Shown here: one piece after another, positions 24,002 through 32,097 of the stretch | How the letters are laid out: each line of letters starts with the position of its first letter | Position numbering within the stretch: position 1 is the stretch's first letter | The notes under the pieces: generated by a model | Database searches by the model: none | What the model was told of the DNA's origin: nothing | What the model saw: only the letters and a program-made list of their open reading frames with translations | Program-made: the position numbers and the translations under genes | Assembly: GCA_900752535.1 (NCBI GenBank) | Contig: CAADVV010000322.1 | Location: 1-36,258, forward strand | Direction of reading: 5' to 3' | Length of the DNA: 36,258 nt | Origin: Bacteroidales bacterium | GTDB lineage: Bacteria; Bacteroidota; Bacteroidia; Bacteroidales; Muribaculaceae

Positions 24002-26176
24002 TCAGCGGCGCACCTTGCGTGAAGTGCCGTCGCTCAGCAGTTCGATATAGATGTTGCCTGCCGCAGGACGTTCTACTCTGATACCCTGAATGTTGTAGAC
24101 AGCTATGACCTTGGCCGCGCTATCGGAGTCAATGCTCTCCATCGATGCCATGTCTCGCACCTGAAAGGCGGGACTGATGAGCTGCTGCTGGAGGTTCCCG
24201 GCGGCATCGGTGAGGGTGATCCGCAGATCATACCATCCATACACGGCCTTGTCGGTTACAGCTGGGAGACTTCCGGTGAAATGACGCCCGAAGCCGGGAG
24301 CATTGAAGTGCTGTGTCTGTTCGGTAACCTTGATAGGTTTGAAATCGTCGCGCTGCCAAGCCGAATATTCAACGGTCACCTGAGGGGCAGGATTGTCAAA
24401 GATATAGAAGCCGTTCTCATTCATCTTAAGATCGTTGGCACATAGCTCTATAAAACCCATGGCCGCATCCTCTACGCTTTCAAACGAATGCTGGACCATA
24501 CCCGCGGGGTCGAACACGGTGAGCGCACGCAACGTAGGAGGCTCATGGTCGTCGAGGTTCGTGTCAAACTCCATATGAACACTGTTCAGCCCCTGAAGTC
24601 CCTCGGGTGTGCGGTGGTTGGTATTTGTGATATCAAGCTCGATCTTGCCCTTTTCGAGCGGAGTATCCCACCAACTATTAAAGAGATCGTTTATTCCGGC
24701 GGCATTGTCGAGTATCTGCCGGCCGTTGATTTTCATTGTGACATCGGCGGCAAGTCTGTCGATGAATCGCGACTCACCCATATAGCCGCCAAAATAATAT
24801 TCAAACTGAGGCATCCCCGGGTCCCATATCTTCGGATTAACAATAGCAAACGGAGTTGAGACGCCATAGGCCATCATCGGCTCATAGTAATAAGCAAATA
24901 TCGGGTCTACCATGCCGGTATAACGTCCCTCCAAATCCTGAAAAGAATCCCAGGCATACTCACTGACTACCGTGGAGATGCGTGTCACACTGCGGTCAGC
25001 ATTCACTCTCACCTTAGCGCCCTCAAGCGTTCCTCCGTCATTGGCCTGAGAGATCGATGCCGAGCTCCACATGTCAAACTTGCCGTTGGGCATGGCACAG
25101 ATGTTCATCACACTATTGTCAACGCCCTCGATTTTGCCCGATGAAATCAATCCGTTGAAAGTTCTTCTGGTAGGAACACCTTCCTTGAATATATGGTAAC
25201 TGATGAAGTTTGCACTGTCCTCGATTTTAAATGCGAATTCATCATCAGGATCAAGCGGCTGGACATATGGTGTCGGAGTTATGCGCTCACGAACGGTAAC
25301 ATAATCGGCGGGATCGTTGACAATCTCCACGGTTTTACACTCCGGAGCGTAGTGACGAACATAGCCCATGCCAGACGGATCGCCGAAGGTGTCTATACGA
25401 CCGAAAGTCATGCAGCCGTTGTCGTTGACCCAAATACTATAGTCATCATCGGCTATCGAGGTGATTGAGCCGTCATCCTTAAGCATTCTGAACGAATTGA
25501 TCATATAGCTTGCAGCGCAATTCCCGTTATAAATGACACATAGGTCGAGATTCCATGTCATTTCGGCTATATTGCCCGGATCGAGCACCGTCGTAAAGTC
25601 GGTGGCAGGGTCTAACAGGTCATCCTTGATTTCTACACCATCCCTGTTGAGAGTCTTGAAAGTTATATGGTTTGTGGCCTCGGCAGTGCTTAGCTCTATG
25701 GTTTTGTCGGCAGAAACTGAAACATTCTCTTTGACCAGAAAAATCATGCCGCGAGGAGATTGCACAGAGAGAAATATATTGTAGGTCCCCGGTTTAACTG
25801 TAAACGCATATGCGCCTGACTCCTCATCAAAAAAGCCAAGATCCCATGAATCGGGATATTCTACCGAAGAGTCATAGGCGGTTGCAAAGAAATCGGGTTG
25901 CTCCTCCTTTTCCTGGTCATAGGTGAGTTTGAGTGTGAGAGCACACGTCTCGTCGGCGCGTGAGGCTGCGCAACGCGCTTTATACTCCGCAACCGCCTGG
26001 TCGGGAGTGACCGTCCCGTAGCAATTGTAAATCAATTTCTTGCCCTGAATCTTCTTTTCGTATACGGCGCGGTAACGATCAGGAATGTCTTCTCGGTAGG
26101 ATATGGTCGGGACCGCGGACTGCGATGTCAGCGTGAACGACATAGCCATGAGCATGAATGCTGTAGTTTTTCTCAT
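24002..26176 (-). CDS. Large secreted protein with type IX-like C-terminal tail
   Basis: 724 aa from the ATG at 26176 (MRKTTAFMLMAMSFTLTSQSA), chosen because this is a good signal peptide; the frame is open further upstream without one. The body contains beta-sandwich-like stretches (for example YAFTVKPGTYNIFLSVQSPRG and YDLRITLTDAAGNLQQQ) and many Asp/Asn-rich loops. No catalytic motif is recognised. The last residues (VIAVYNIQGIRVERPAAGNIYIE) match the G-x-x-V-x-x-P...G-x-Y-I pattern of sorting tails also seen in LRR-A and LRR-B. Probably exported to the cell surface. It stands alone, convergent with the glycogen operon and divergent from the NlpC/P60 gene. Confidence 0.75.
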   Translation of the reverse strand: MRKTTAFMLMAMSFTLTSQSAVPTISYREDIPDRYRAVYEKKIQGKKLIYNCYGTVTPDQAVAEYKARCAASRADETCALTLKLTYDQEKEEQPDFFATAYDSSVEYPDSWDLGFFDEESGAYAFTVKPGTYNIFLSVQSPRGMIFLVKENVSVSADKTIELSTAEATNHITFKTLNRDGVEIKDDLLDPATDFTTVLDPGNIAEMTWNLDLCVIYNGNCAASYMINSFRMLKDDGSITSIADDDYSIWVNDNGCMTFGRIDTFGDPSGMGYVRHYAPECKTVEIVNDPADYVTVRERITPTPYVQPLDPDDEFAFKIEDSANFISYHIFKEGVPTRRTFNGLISSGKIEGVDNSVMNICAMPNGKFDMWSSASISQANDGGTLEGAKVRVNADRSVTRISTVVSEYAWDSFQDLEGRYTGMVDPIFAYYYEPMMAYGVSTPFAIVNPKIWDPGMPQFEYYFGGYMGESRFIDRLAADVTMKINGRQILDNAAGINDLFNSWWDTPLEKGKIELDITNTNHRTPEGLQGLNSVHMEFDTNLDDHEPPTLRALTVFDPAGMVQHSFESVEDAAMGFIELCANDLKMNENGFYIFDNPAPQVTVEYSAWQRDDFKPIKVTEQTQHFNAPGFGRHFTGSLPAVTDKAVYGWYDLRITLTDAAGNLQQQLISPAFQVRDMASMESIDSDSAAKVIAVYNIQGIRVERPAAGNIYIELLSDGTSRKVRR

Positions 26177-26644
26177 GTGTATTGTGATTTTTGATGTTGC
26201 GCCGCGAGGTTCCGGAGCACGGCATAGAACGAATAAAAAAGAAAGGCGTAGGAACCTAACCGTTGACTCATCTCCACCAATCGAGGCCTTCGCATTGCCC
26301 ATACCGAAAGAAACGAGCAACGCAGAAACCATACGCCCATTATTCCGACAAGGAATCAGCATACATATGCTTCCCGATTGGATACATAATGGCGAGGCAT
26401 CTACCTGTTGCCAGATCCTGACGGTATTAAGAAGTTGCGAAGTTCCGATTGGTCAGAAATCGAGCGTCGAGTAAACGCTTTCTATAAAAAACATGTTGCG
26501 ATGCGAGAATAAGTGCCGTGCCATGGATTGTCACCTACCCGCCAACGCAACGCAAAAATAGCGATAAATCCAGAAAGTCCAAATTTTTTAACACTCGCGC
26601 AGACTCAGTTTTTCTGTCGGTGTATGATTCTCGCGATTTTGTGG
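26177..26644. other. Divergent intergenic region, no gene identified
   Basis: About 470 bases between the divergent secreted-protein and NlpC/P60 genes. I find no protein signature and no riboswitch I recognise. A 7-bp inverted repeat AGGTTCC / GGAACCT (about 26206 and 26250) lies near the 5' side of the minus-strand gene. The length leaves room for a structured leader RNA on the minus strand. Confidence 0.3.
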
Positions 26645-26652
26645 TAAATTTG
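26645..26652 (+). promoter_or_regulatory. -7 box directly before NlpC/P60 gene
   Basis: TAAATTTG is an exact -7 match only 6 nt from the ATG at 26659, which predicts a leaderless or nearly leaderless transcript. Confidence 0.5.
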
Positions 26653-26658
26653 TCAGCT

Positions 26659-27528
26659 ATGAATAAGACCTGTTTTTATCTGGCGATAGCGGCTCTGTGG
26701 AGCGCAGTTCCCGCCATGTCTGAGTCTGGCCTCGTGAGCATTCCGGTCGCCTGTCTGCGCAGCGAGCCGCGTTCAGGTGCCGAGCTGACATCACAGGCCG
26801 TCATGGGCACCCCTCTGTCAATGGAAGCTGTTTCCGAAGAATGGTGGAAAGTCACAACTCCTGACGGCTATGAGGGCTACATGACCTCGACGTCTGTTGT
26901 TCCGGCTGACACCGGCGCCTGGAACTCCTCGACCCGCTATGTTGTAGGCGACATTGGAGGAACAGTCATATTTGATGCACGCGGGAAACGGCTGTCTCCC
27001 CTCCCCTGCGGCTCAATCGTCGAGGTACGCGGCGGTGAGGTAGTGCTGCCCGACGGGCGCCGCGGTTATATCAGCCCGGATGCACTGACGCCCTATGACC
27101 GATGGCGCAGTCAGACGTTCGACCCTGCGCGTTTCGTAGCATCGGCAAGCGAGCTTGCCGGTGCACCGTATCTCTGGGGCGGCATGTCGCCTCAGGCAAT
27201 GGACTGCTCGGGACTTGTCAGAATCTGTTTTCTCGCACAGGGTCGTCTGACAGGTCGTGATGCGTGGCAGCAGGCTCTCGAAGGCGAGGAGGTCGCGCCC
27301 GATTCAATCAGACCGGGCGACCTGGTGTTCTATGACCGGACAGGCAGCGGCCGCATCAACCATGTGGCTATATATGTGGGCAACGGGCGGCTTATCCACT
27401 GCTCGGGCTACGTGCGTGAAAACGCGCTGGCACCCGACGCACCCGATGTGCTGACCGGACGCATCATGGCCATACGCCGTGTTTCAGGACGCCCGTTCAC
27501 TCCCCTTTGGGACGGAGCAACTCGATGA
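26659..27528 (+). CDS. NlpC/P60 family peptidoglycan endopeptidase
   Basis: 289 aa from the ATG at 26659 (MNKTCFYLAIAALWSAVPAM signal peptide); the frame upstream of it lacks protein character. Two SH3b-like domains (about 25-80 and 95-145, each with the DG-x-x-GY(M/I) motif) precede the NlpC/P60 domain. Its triad is visible: Cys183 (MDCSGLVR), His235 (INHVAIYVG) and His247 (LIHCSG). The region GAPYLWGGMSPQ is the usual entry to the fold. The enzyme cleaves the gamma-D-Glu-diaminoacid bond of peptidoglycan stem peptides in the periplasm, for cell-wall turnover or muropeptide recycling. Its 3' end overlaps the convergent sirtuin gene by 32 bp. Confidence 0.92.
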   Translation: MNKTCFYLAIAALWSAVPAMSESGLVSIPVACLRSEPRSGAELTSQAVMGTPLSMEAVSEEWWKVTTPDGYEGYMTSTSVVPADTGAWNSSTRYVVGDIGGTVIFDARGKRLSPLPCGSIVEVRGGEVVLPDGRRGYISPDALTPYDRWRSQTFDPARFVASASELAGAPYLWGGMSPQAMDCSGLVRICFLAQGRLTGRDAWQQALEGEEVAPDSIRPGDLVFYDRTGSGRINHVAIYVGNGRLIHCSGYVRENALAPDAPDVLTGRIMAIRRVSGRPFTPLWDGATR

Positions 27529-28192
27529 GTCGCGCGACACCTTCGGTTGCGGTCATCTTCAGCACGGTTACCCCCGCAGACACCTGAGCCGGATGTGGAT
27601 CGATATAATAGACAGGTACACCCTTGCGCACATAGTGGAGTAATGCAGCAGCCGGATAGACCGACAGCGTCGTGCCTATCACCACAAAAATATCGGCCGA
27701 TTCGGCCAGTTCAATGGCCGGCTCGATGTTGGGCACCGCTTCCTGAAAGAAGACAATATGGGGTCTGACATTGTCGCCATAGGGGTCGAGAGTCTCGACC
27801 GAGGTCTCGATATTGTCAGGAGTCAGCGTATAGACACGCTCGGGATGGGCGAGCGAACGAATCTTCATCAGCTCGCCGTGGAGGTGCAGAACATTGTGCT
27901 GACCGGCACGTTCGTGGAGGTCATCTACATTTTGGGTTATTACCCATGTGTCATACCACTTCTCAAGTTCCACCAGACCGAGATGACCCGCATTGGGCTT
28001 AGCCTTGAGCAAGTCGCGGCGACGGGCGTTATAGAAACGGTGAATCAGCGCCGGGTCGCGCTCGAAGCCGTCAGCCGACGCCACATCCATAACGTTATAG
28101 TTTTCCCAAAGGCCTCCGGCATCGCGAAACGTAGAAATACCGCTCTCAGCACTCATGCCAGCACCGGTTGATATGACAAGTCTTTTTTTCAT
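27497..28192 (-). CDS. Sir2-family NAD-dependent deacylase
   Basis: 231 aa. NAD-binding motifs GAGMSAESGISTFRD (residues 10-24) and QNVD (87-90) and the catalytic His105 (HLHGEL) are intact. Tyr54 and Arg57 (FYNARR) correspond to the Y-x-x-R pair that favours succinyl or malonyl lysine, as in CobB/SIRT5. The protein has no cysteine at all, so the usual four-Cys zinc site is absent; that segment is replaced by SLAHPERVYTLTPDN. It would remove acyl groups from lysines in the cytosol, yielding nicotinamide and O-acyl-ADP-ribose. Preceded by a well-spaced promoter (28223-28254). Confidence 0.92.
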   Translation of the reverse strand: MKKRLVISTGAGMSAESGISTFRDAGGLWENYNVMDVASADGFERDPALIHRFYNARRRDLLKAKPNAGHLGLVELEKWYDTWVITQNVDDLHERAGQHNVLHLHGELMKIRSLAHPERVYTLTPDNIETSVETLDPYGDNVRPHIVFFQEAVPNIEPAIELAESADIFVVIGTTLSVYPAAALLHYVRKGVPVYYIDPHPAQVSAGVTVLKMTATEGVARLIELLRPKGE

Positions 28193-28222
28193 AATATCTC
28201 GAGATTATTTGGTTGGTTACTG

Positions 28223-28254
28223 CAAATATAACAAACTCTGTGCCCATCTGTCAA
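28223..28254 (-). promoter_or_regulatory. Promoter of sirtuin gene
   Basis: On the minus strand TTG (28252-28254), 21 nt, then TATATTTG (28223-28230) match the Bacteroides -33/-7 pair. The -7 box is 30 nt upstream of the ATG. Confidence 0.6.
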
Positions 28255-28563
28255 TGAAAAAAGCAGAAAAAAATTAAGTAATCATTGAACTTCCTGCTGC
28301 CGGTGTTTGTTTTGTAATCATTAAGGATATTTAAGGAGCCGGCGCCTGATGAGGGTCGGAGGCCCGCGCGACGGCACCTTTTATACTTTGTTCAACTTCT
28401 TCGCACTTTCCCTTCGGGACCATGTCAACAATGACACGGCCCCGATTTTTTATGGTTTGAGGAGGAGTGACCCTGTTAAAAAACTGATGCATGTCAACCG
28501 GTGGGGAAAGTATGTTGTTAAATAAGTCAAAACAACTCTCATCAAATTTTATTTTCCGTTAAC
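28255..28563. other. Intergenic region before porin, possible leader structure
   Basis: No gene seen. It contains several GC-rich short hairpins, for example TCCCTTCGGGA near 28409 and TGTCAACAATGACA near 28424, followed by a T-run, which may act as an attenuator or terminator in front of the porin gene. No riboswitch class is recognised. Confidence 0.35.
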
Positions 28564-29859
28564 ATGAAACGTATGATTGGAGCGGCCATTGCAGCGGTCG
28601 CAATTGCCGTTCAGGTTCCGGCCGTGTCGGCCTCCGAGGCAACCGAGGAACCCATGGACACGATATATGTGCCGATGAGGTCAATAGTTGTCACAGGCCA
28701 GCGCTCGCACGACCTTATAGGACTGATTTATTCGCGCGAAGACCTCTACTTCAATGACCCGGATGCTCCCCGCTTTCTATTTTTTGACAAGGAAGGTAAA
28801 GTCGCGTTAGGTATCGGCGGTCAAGTCAAAGGAACGCTTCACTACGATTTTGACGGAGCCGTCACCGAAGGTGCCGACTTTATCACAAACAGCATACCGA
28901 CGCCCGCCAATCCCGCACAGCGTCAGGCCTTCGGTGGCGACATAAGCCATTCGAGCATCTTCCTGCGCATGGTGGGCCGCACTTCCAAACTCGGATATTT
29001 TTCAATCTACTTCCAGACATATTTTGTAGGTGACGCTCCGGGTAAATATGGTCTGAGACTTAAAAACGCTTATGCTACGTTAGGTGCGTTCACTCTCGGT
29101 CACACCAACTCGACCTTTGTCGACCCCGGTGTCGGGCTCCCAACCATCGAGGAACAGGGGCCCTGCGGCGAGATTGCCCGCCGTCAGCTGCAATTTCGCT
29201 ATGCGCCTCGCTTCGGCAACCACTGGTCAGCCGCCATCGCGGCCGAAATCGGCCCCATGTCAGTCTCCGCCAACAACCACTGCGAGCAGATAGCCCAGCG
29301 TGTGCCAGACTTCCCCGTCTATGTTCAGTATCGCTGGAAACGTGGTCACAGCCATGTACGCCTGGCCGGTATCGTGCGCACTATGAGCTATCGTGACCTG
29401 ATGACACAGAAAAACCGATTCTGCAACGGCTGGGGTCTCCATCTGAGCAGCAGAATAGAACTGCCAGCCAATTTCTATTTTCTGGCTCAGGCAGCCTATG
29501 GCTCCGGCATCGCGGGCTACTATAACGACCTTGTAGGCCAGGGAGTCGACCTGATTTACGCCAGCGACGGTTCAGGTCGAATGAAAGCCCCACACACTCT
29601 CGGCCTCGAAGGTGGGTTCTATTATAACGGCAAACGCTTCCAGGCCACAGCCGGCTGGAGTTATGCCCGCCTCTACGGTCAGTCACACCTGGGTCCGACG
29701 ACCTACAAATATGCCAACTATGTTGTTGTCAACGGATACTACAATCTGCTGACCGACCTGAAGTGCGGCCTGGAATACAACTGGGGACAGCGCTGCGACA
29801 TGAACGGTGTCAAAGGTCACGCCAACCGTATCTCGGCCCTGCTGCAATTCTCCTTCTGA
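28564..29859 (+). CDS. DcaP-like outer-membrane porin
   Basis: 431 aa with signal peptide (MKRMIGAAIAAVAIAVQVPAVSA). After a linker, alternating hydrophobic strands with aromatic girdles run to the terminal ALLQFSF, ending in Phe as outer-membrane barrels do. Family-like segments are KVALGIGGQVKGTLHYDFDG, SIFLRMVGRTSKLGYFSIYF, LRLKNAYATLGAFTLGHTNSTF, RRQLQFRYAPRF and VGQGVDLIYASDGSGR. They fit DcaP-type trimeric porins and related phosphate- or dicarboxylate-selective channels. It probably admits small anionic solutes. It precedes the glutaminase-like gene by 110 nt on the same strand, so co-expression is possible but not shown. Confidence 0.8.
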   Translation: MKRMIGAAIAAVAIAVQVPAVSASEATEEPMDTIYVPMRSIVVTGQRSHDLIGLIYSREDLYFNDPDAPRFLFFDKEGKVALGIGGQVKGTLHYDFDGAVTEGADFITNSIPTPANPAQRQAFGGDISHSSIFLRMVGRTSKLGYFSIYFQTYFVGDAPGKYGLRLKNAYATLGAFTLGHTNSTFVDPGVGLPTIEEQGPCGEIARRQLQFRYAPRFGNHWSAAIAAEIGPMSVSANNHCEQIAQRVPDFPVYVQYRWKRGHSHVRLAGIVRTMSYRDLMTQKNRFCNGWGLHLSSRIELPANFYFLAQAAYGSGIAGYYNDLVGQGVDLIYASDGSGRMKAPHTLGLEGGFYYNGKRFQATAGWSYARLYGQSHLGPTTYKYANYVVVNGYYNLLTDLKCGLEYNWGQRCDMNGVKGHANRISALLQFSF

Positions 29860-29969
29860 CAGCCCCGGCATTAGCTTAAAAAAACACAAAACCGCCCGAC
29901 AGCGTCAACACTTGGCTAATACGGCTTGTTATAAACACCGAAAACAAGAAACTTAAAACAGATAAAACG

Positions 29970-30914
29970 ATGGACAGAATCATCAAACTCTCCGACGTCA
30001 AAAAAGTCGTCGACGAAACATACGAAAAATATAAAGACCTTGATAAAGGTACCGTAGACAAAAACTATGGCGACAACGACAGCGCCGACTTCGCTATCGT
30101 CGTCACACTCACCGACGGCACGGAAATCACACGCGGCGACGCAGACAAGCGCTTCGTGATGGGCGCACTGGTAAAGATTCCCGTAATGGCTGAACTATTC
30201 AGCCAGTTTGACGGCGCACGCCACTACATGAAGATGCTCAAAAAAGCCAACGGCGGCACATGCGGCTGCGGATGCAGCGACACCAACCGTCCTGCCGAAC
30301 AACCAGTCTGTCCGCGCGGCGTCCGCTCCGTGAGCGCCGTGGAGCCACGCGACGACCGCGACGGCAAGATGACTGTCATCTCTGACCGCATCGTCGCCAT
30401 GACCGGTTCTGACCTCGTCTTTGACGACAAAATCTTTGAAGCACGCATGAAAGCTGTGGAAACCGACGACACTGTCAATAAGTTTGCTCAGGCAGGCTAC
30501 TTCCTGCTCGACAATGCCGAAGATTCAATTTATGACTACACCAACCTCGAATCGCTGCCAGCCACTACACGCCAGTTAGCTATGATGGGCGCCACCCTCG
30601 CAGCCGACGGCGTCAATCCCGTGACCAATCGCCCGGCTTTCGACGGCAAGTATGCTCAGGACCTCCTGGCCACAATGGCCGTCCATGGTCCTCACGCTAT
30701 GAAGCGCTGGCTCGTCAAAGCACAGCTGCCAGCCAAGAGCGGACGCGGTGGCGCCATGCTGGCAGTGCTGCCCGGCGTGATGGCAATAGCCGCCTACTCG
30801 CCCCGTCTTAACGACTGCGGAGTCTCGGTACGCGCCCATAAAGCAATCGCACGCATCGCGCGCAAGCTTCAATTGAGTATCTTTGCAAGCGCACGTGTAA
30901 AAATTGAAAAGTAG
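29970..30914 (+). CDS. Glutaminase-fold protein lacking catalytic serine
   Basis: 314 aa. The C-terminal half is clearly of the GlsA glutaminase family: TTRQLAMMGATLAADGVNPVT, LPAKSGRGGAMLAVLPGVMAI and AAYSPRLNDCGVSVRAHKA. However, the S-x-x-K nucleophile motif reads A66-L-V-K69 (context RFVMGALVKIP), the NAGA substrate loop is replaced by VRSVSAVEP, and the MYD tyrosine motif reads VHG. A Cys-rich insert CGCGCS with a later Cys (about residues 97-112) is not usual for the family. It is therefore unlikely to hydrolyse glutamine by the known mechanism; a binding, regulatory or metal-linked role is possible. No signal peptide, so cytosolic. Confidence 0.85.
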   Translation: MDRIIKLSDVKKVVDETYEKYKDLDKGTVDKNYGDNDSADFAIVVTLTDGTEITRGDADKRFVMGALVKIPVMAELFSQFDGARHYMKMLKKANGGTCGCGCSDTNRPAEQPVCPRGVRSVSAVEPRDDRDGKMTVISDRIVAMTGSDLVFDDKIFEARMKAVETDDTVNKFAQAGYFLLDNAEDSIYDYTNLESLPATTRQLAMMGATLAADGVNPVTNRPAFDGKYAQDLLATMAVHGPHAMKRWLVKAQLPAKSGRGGAMLAVLPGVMAIAAYSPRLNDCGVSVRAHKAIARIARKLQLSIFASARVKIEK

Positions 30915-31161
30915 GTATGCCGAAAGCGGTTTAGTATCTAAGATTTCGATAAGCTACTTTCAACCCAAGGCGGAGCACATAGCGAGCCGGTTCGCTGCAA
31001 CTCCGGCGACGCCGGGAACGATTCCGTTCATGAGGGAGTTCCCACAGCCGTCGGTCCGCAGTTCCGGTTCAATCAGGACCAGTTCGATGGTTACCGCGAT
31101 TAAGCCCGCCGAAACGCTTTCGGCATCGACGATATAACCGAATTCTAATTACCTGTAACCG
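30915..31161. other. Intergenic segment bracketed by 12-bp inverted repeat
   Basis: ATGCCGAAAGCG (30916-30927) and its complement CGCTTTCGGCAT (31115-31126) enclose about 190 GC-rich bases with several internal hairpins. It ends at a strong terminator. Frames are open on both strands for 60-78 codons but none has a recognisable product or a good start. It may be a structured 3' UTR or a small RNA. Confidence 0.35.
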
Positions 31162-31194
31162 GTCGGCTGACGTCACCACGTCGGCCGACTTTTT
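31162..31194 (+). terminator. Rho-independent terminator
   Basis: A 12-bp stem with one mismatch (31162-31173 and 31178-31189), loop CACC, then five T residues. It ends transcription from the glutaminase-like gene or the segment after it, before the O-acetylation operon. Confidence 0.85.
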
Positions 31195-31248
31195 ATGCGC
31201 TGACATCTAATATTTACTAATCAGGCGCCCCATAAAGTTATTTATTCG

Positions 31249-31256
31249 TATTTTTG
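31249..31256 (+). promoter_or_regulatory. -7 box directly before SGNH hydrolase gene
   Basis: TATTTTTG is an exact TAnnTTTG match 5 nt before the ATG at 31262, so transcription would begin at or very near the start codon. No good -33 box at 19-21 nt. Confidence 0.5.
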
Positions 31257-31261
31257 TGCTC

Positions 31262-32056
31262 ATGAAAAACGCAATGCTCCTAACCGCTCTGCTCTGGACA
31301 CTTCTGACCGCGATGACCCCTGCTCCCGGCCACGATGTAGACGTGGCCCTGCTTGGTGACTCCAACACCAACATCGGAGGCGACGACTGTTCGCGCCCGG
31401 TGGCGTGGTCAAAATGGTTTGTCGACTCATTTGCGCCACGCTCATGCCGCAGCTTCGCCCGTAGCGGCGCCACCTGGACCAACACCCCGCGCACACAGCT
31501 CAACACCGACGAATACATCGAAATCATCGGCGACAACAACGTCATCTATAATCAGACGCGACGCCTCATCGACGCCGTCGACGCCGGAACGGCTCCCCGA
31601 CCCGACATCATCATAATCGGCGCCGGTACCAACGATGCGTGGTTTCTCAGACTGCGTCCCGGCGCCCTGTCGCGCCGTGTGGCCGATGTCGACACGGCCG
31701 CCCTTATGTCCCGTGAAATCAGCTCGCTCACCTCGCTGGCCGAGTCGGTCATCTATAACTGTCAGCTTCTTCGCAAACACTTTCCTGCGGCACGCATTAT
31801 CCTTCTGACACCCCACCAGACAATCAAGGCGCCGCTCGGGCGAATAACTGCCGTAAGCGACATCATAACCGACGCAGGCGTCCAGCTTGGACTCGACGTC
31901 ATACGTCAGGACCGCGAAAGCGGCATTGTCGCCGCCGACGAGAAACGCAAGTTTGTCATGACCTCCGACGGCACCCACACCTCGGAGGATGGCGCCCGCC
32001 ACGTGGGCCGGCTCATAGCCGACCGTGTGGCCCGGCTGATAGAGACGACCCCATGA
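31262..32056 (+). CDS. Secreted SGNH/GDSL hydrolase
   Basis: 264 aa from the ATG at 31262 (a GTG 6 nt earlier is less likely), with signal peptide MKNAMLLTALLWTLLTAM. SGNH blocks are intact: LLGDSN with Ser34, SGATW (Gly69), GAGTNDAW with Asn124, and SDGTHTSEDG with Asp236 and His239. These enzymes are esterases or acetyl-esterases acting on glycans or lipids in the periplasm. It is the first gene of a four-gene cluster with an MBOAT acyltransferase and two DHHW proteins, so it probably transfers or removes O-acetyl groups on an exported polysaccharide. It is separated from the MBOAT gene by 41 nt. Confidence 0.9.
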   Translation: MKNAMLLTALLWTLLTAMTPAPGHDVDVALLGDSNTNIGGDDCSRPVAWSKWFVDSFAPRSCRSFARSGATWTNTPRTQLNTDEYIEIIGDNNVIYNQTRRLIDAVDAGTAPRPDIIIIGAGTNDAWFLRLRPGALSRRVADVDTAALMSREISSLTSLAESVIYNCQLLRKHFPAARIILLTPHQTIKAPLGRITAVSDIITDAGVQLGLDVIRQDRESGIVAADEKRKFVMTSDGTHTSEDGARHVGRLIADRVARLIETTP

Positions 32057-32097
32057 CATAGCCAGACCTTATATCCTCTCCACTCCACTGCTGCAAA

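Noticed and set aside
30904..31137. 78-codon plus-strand frame after the glutaminase-like gene
   Set aside because: No ribosome-binding or promoter signal, overlaps the preceding gene end, and the opposite strand is equally open, so coding cannot be supported.
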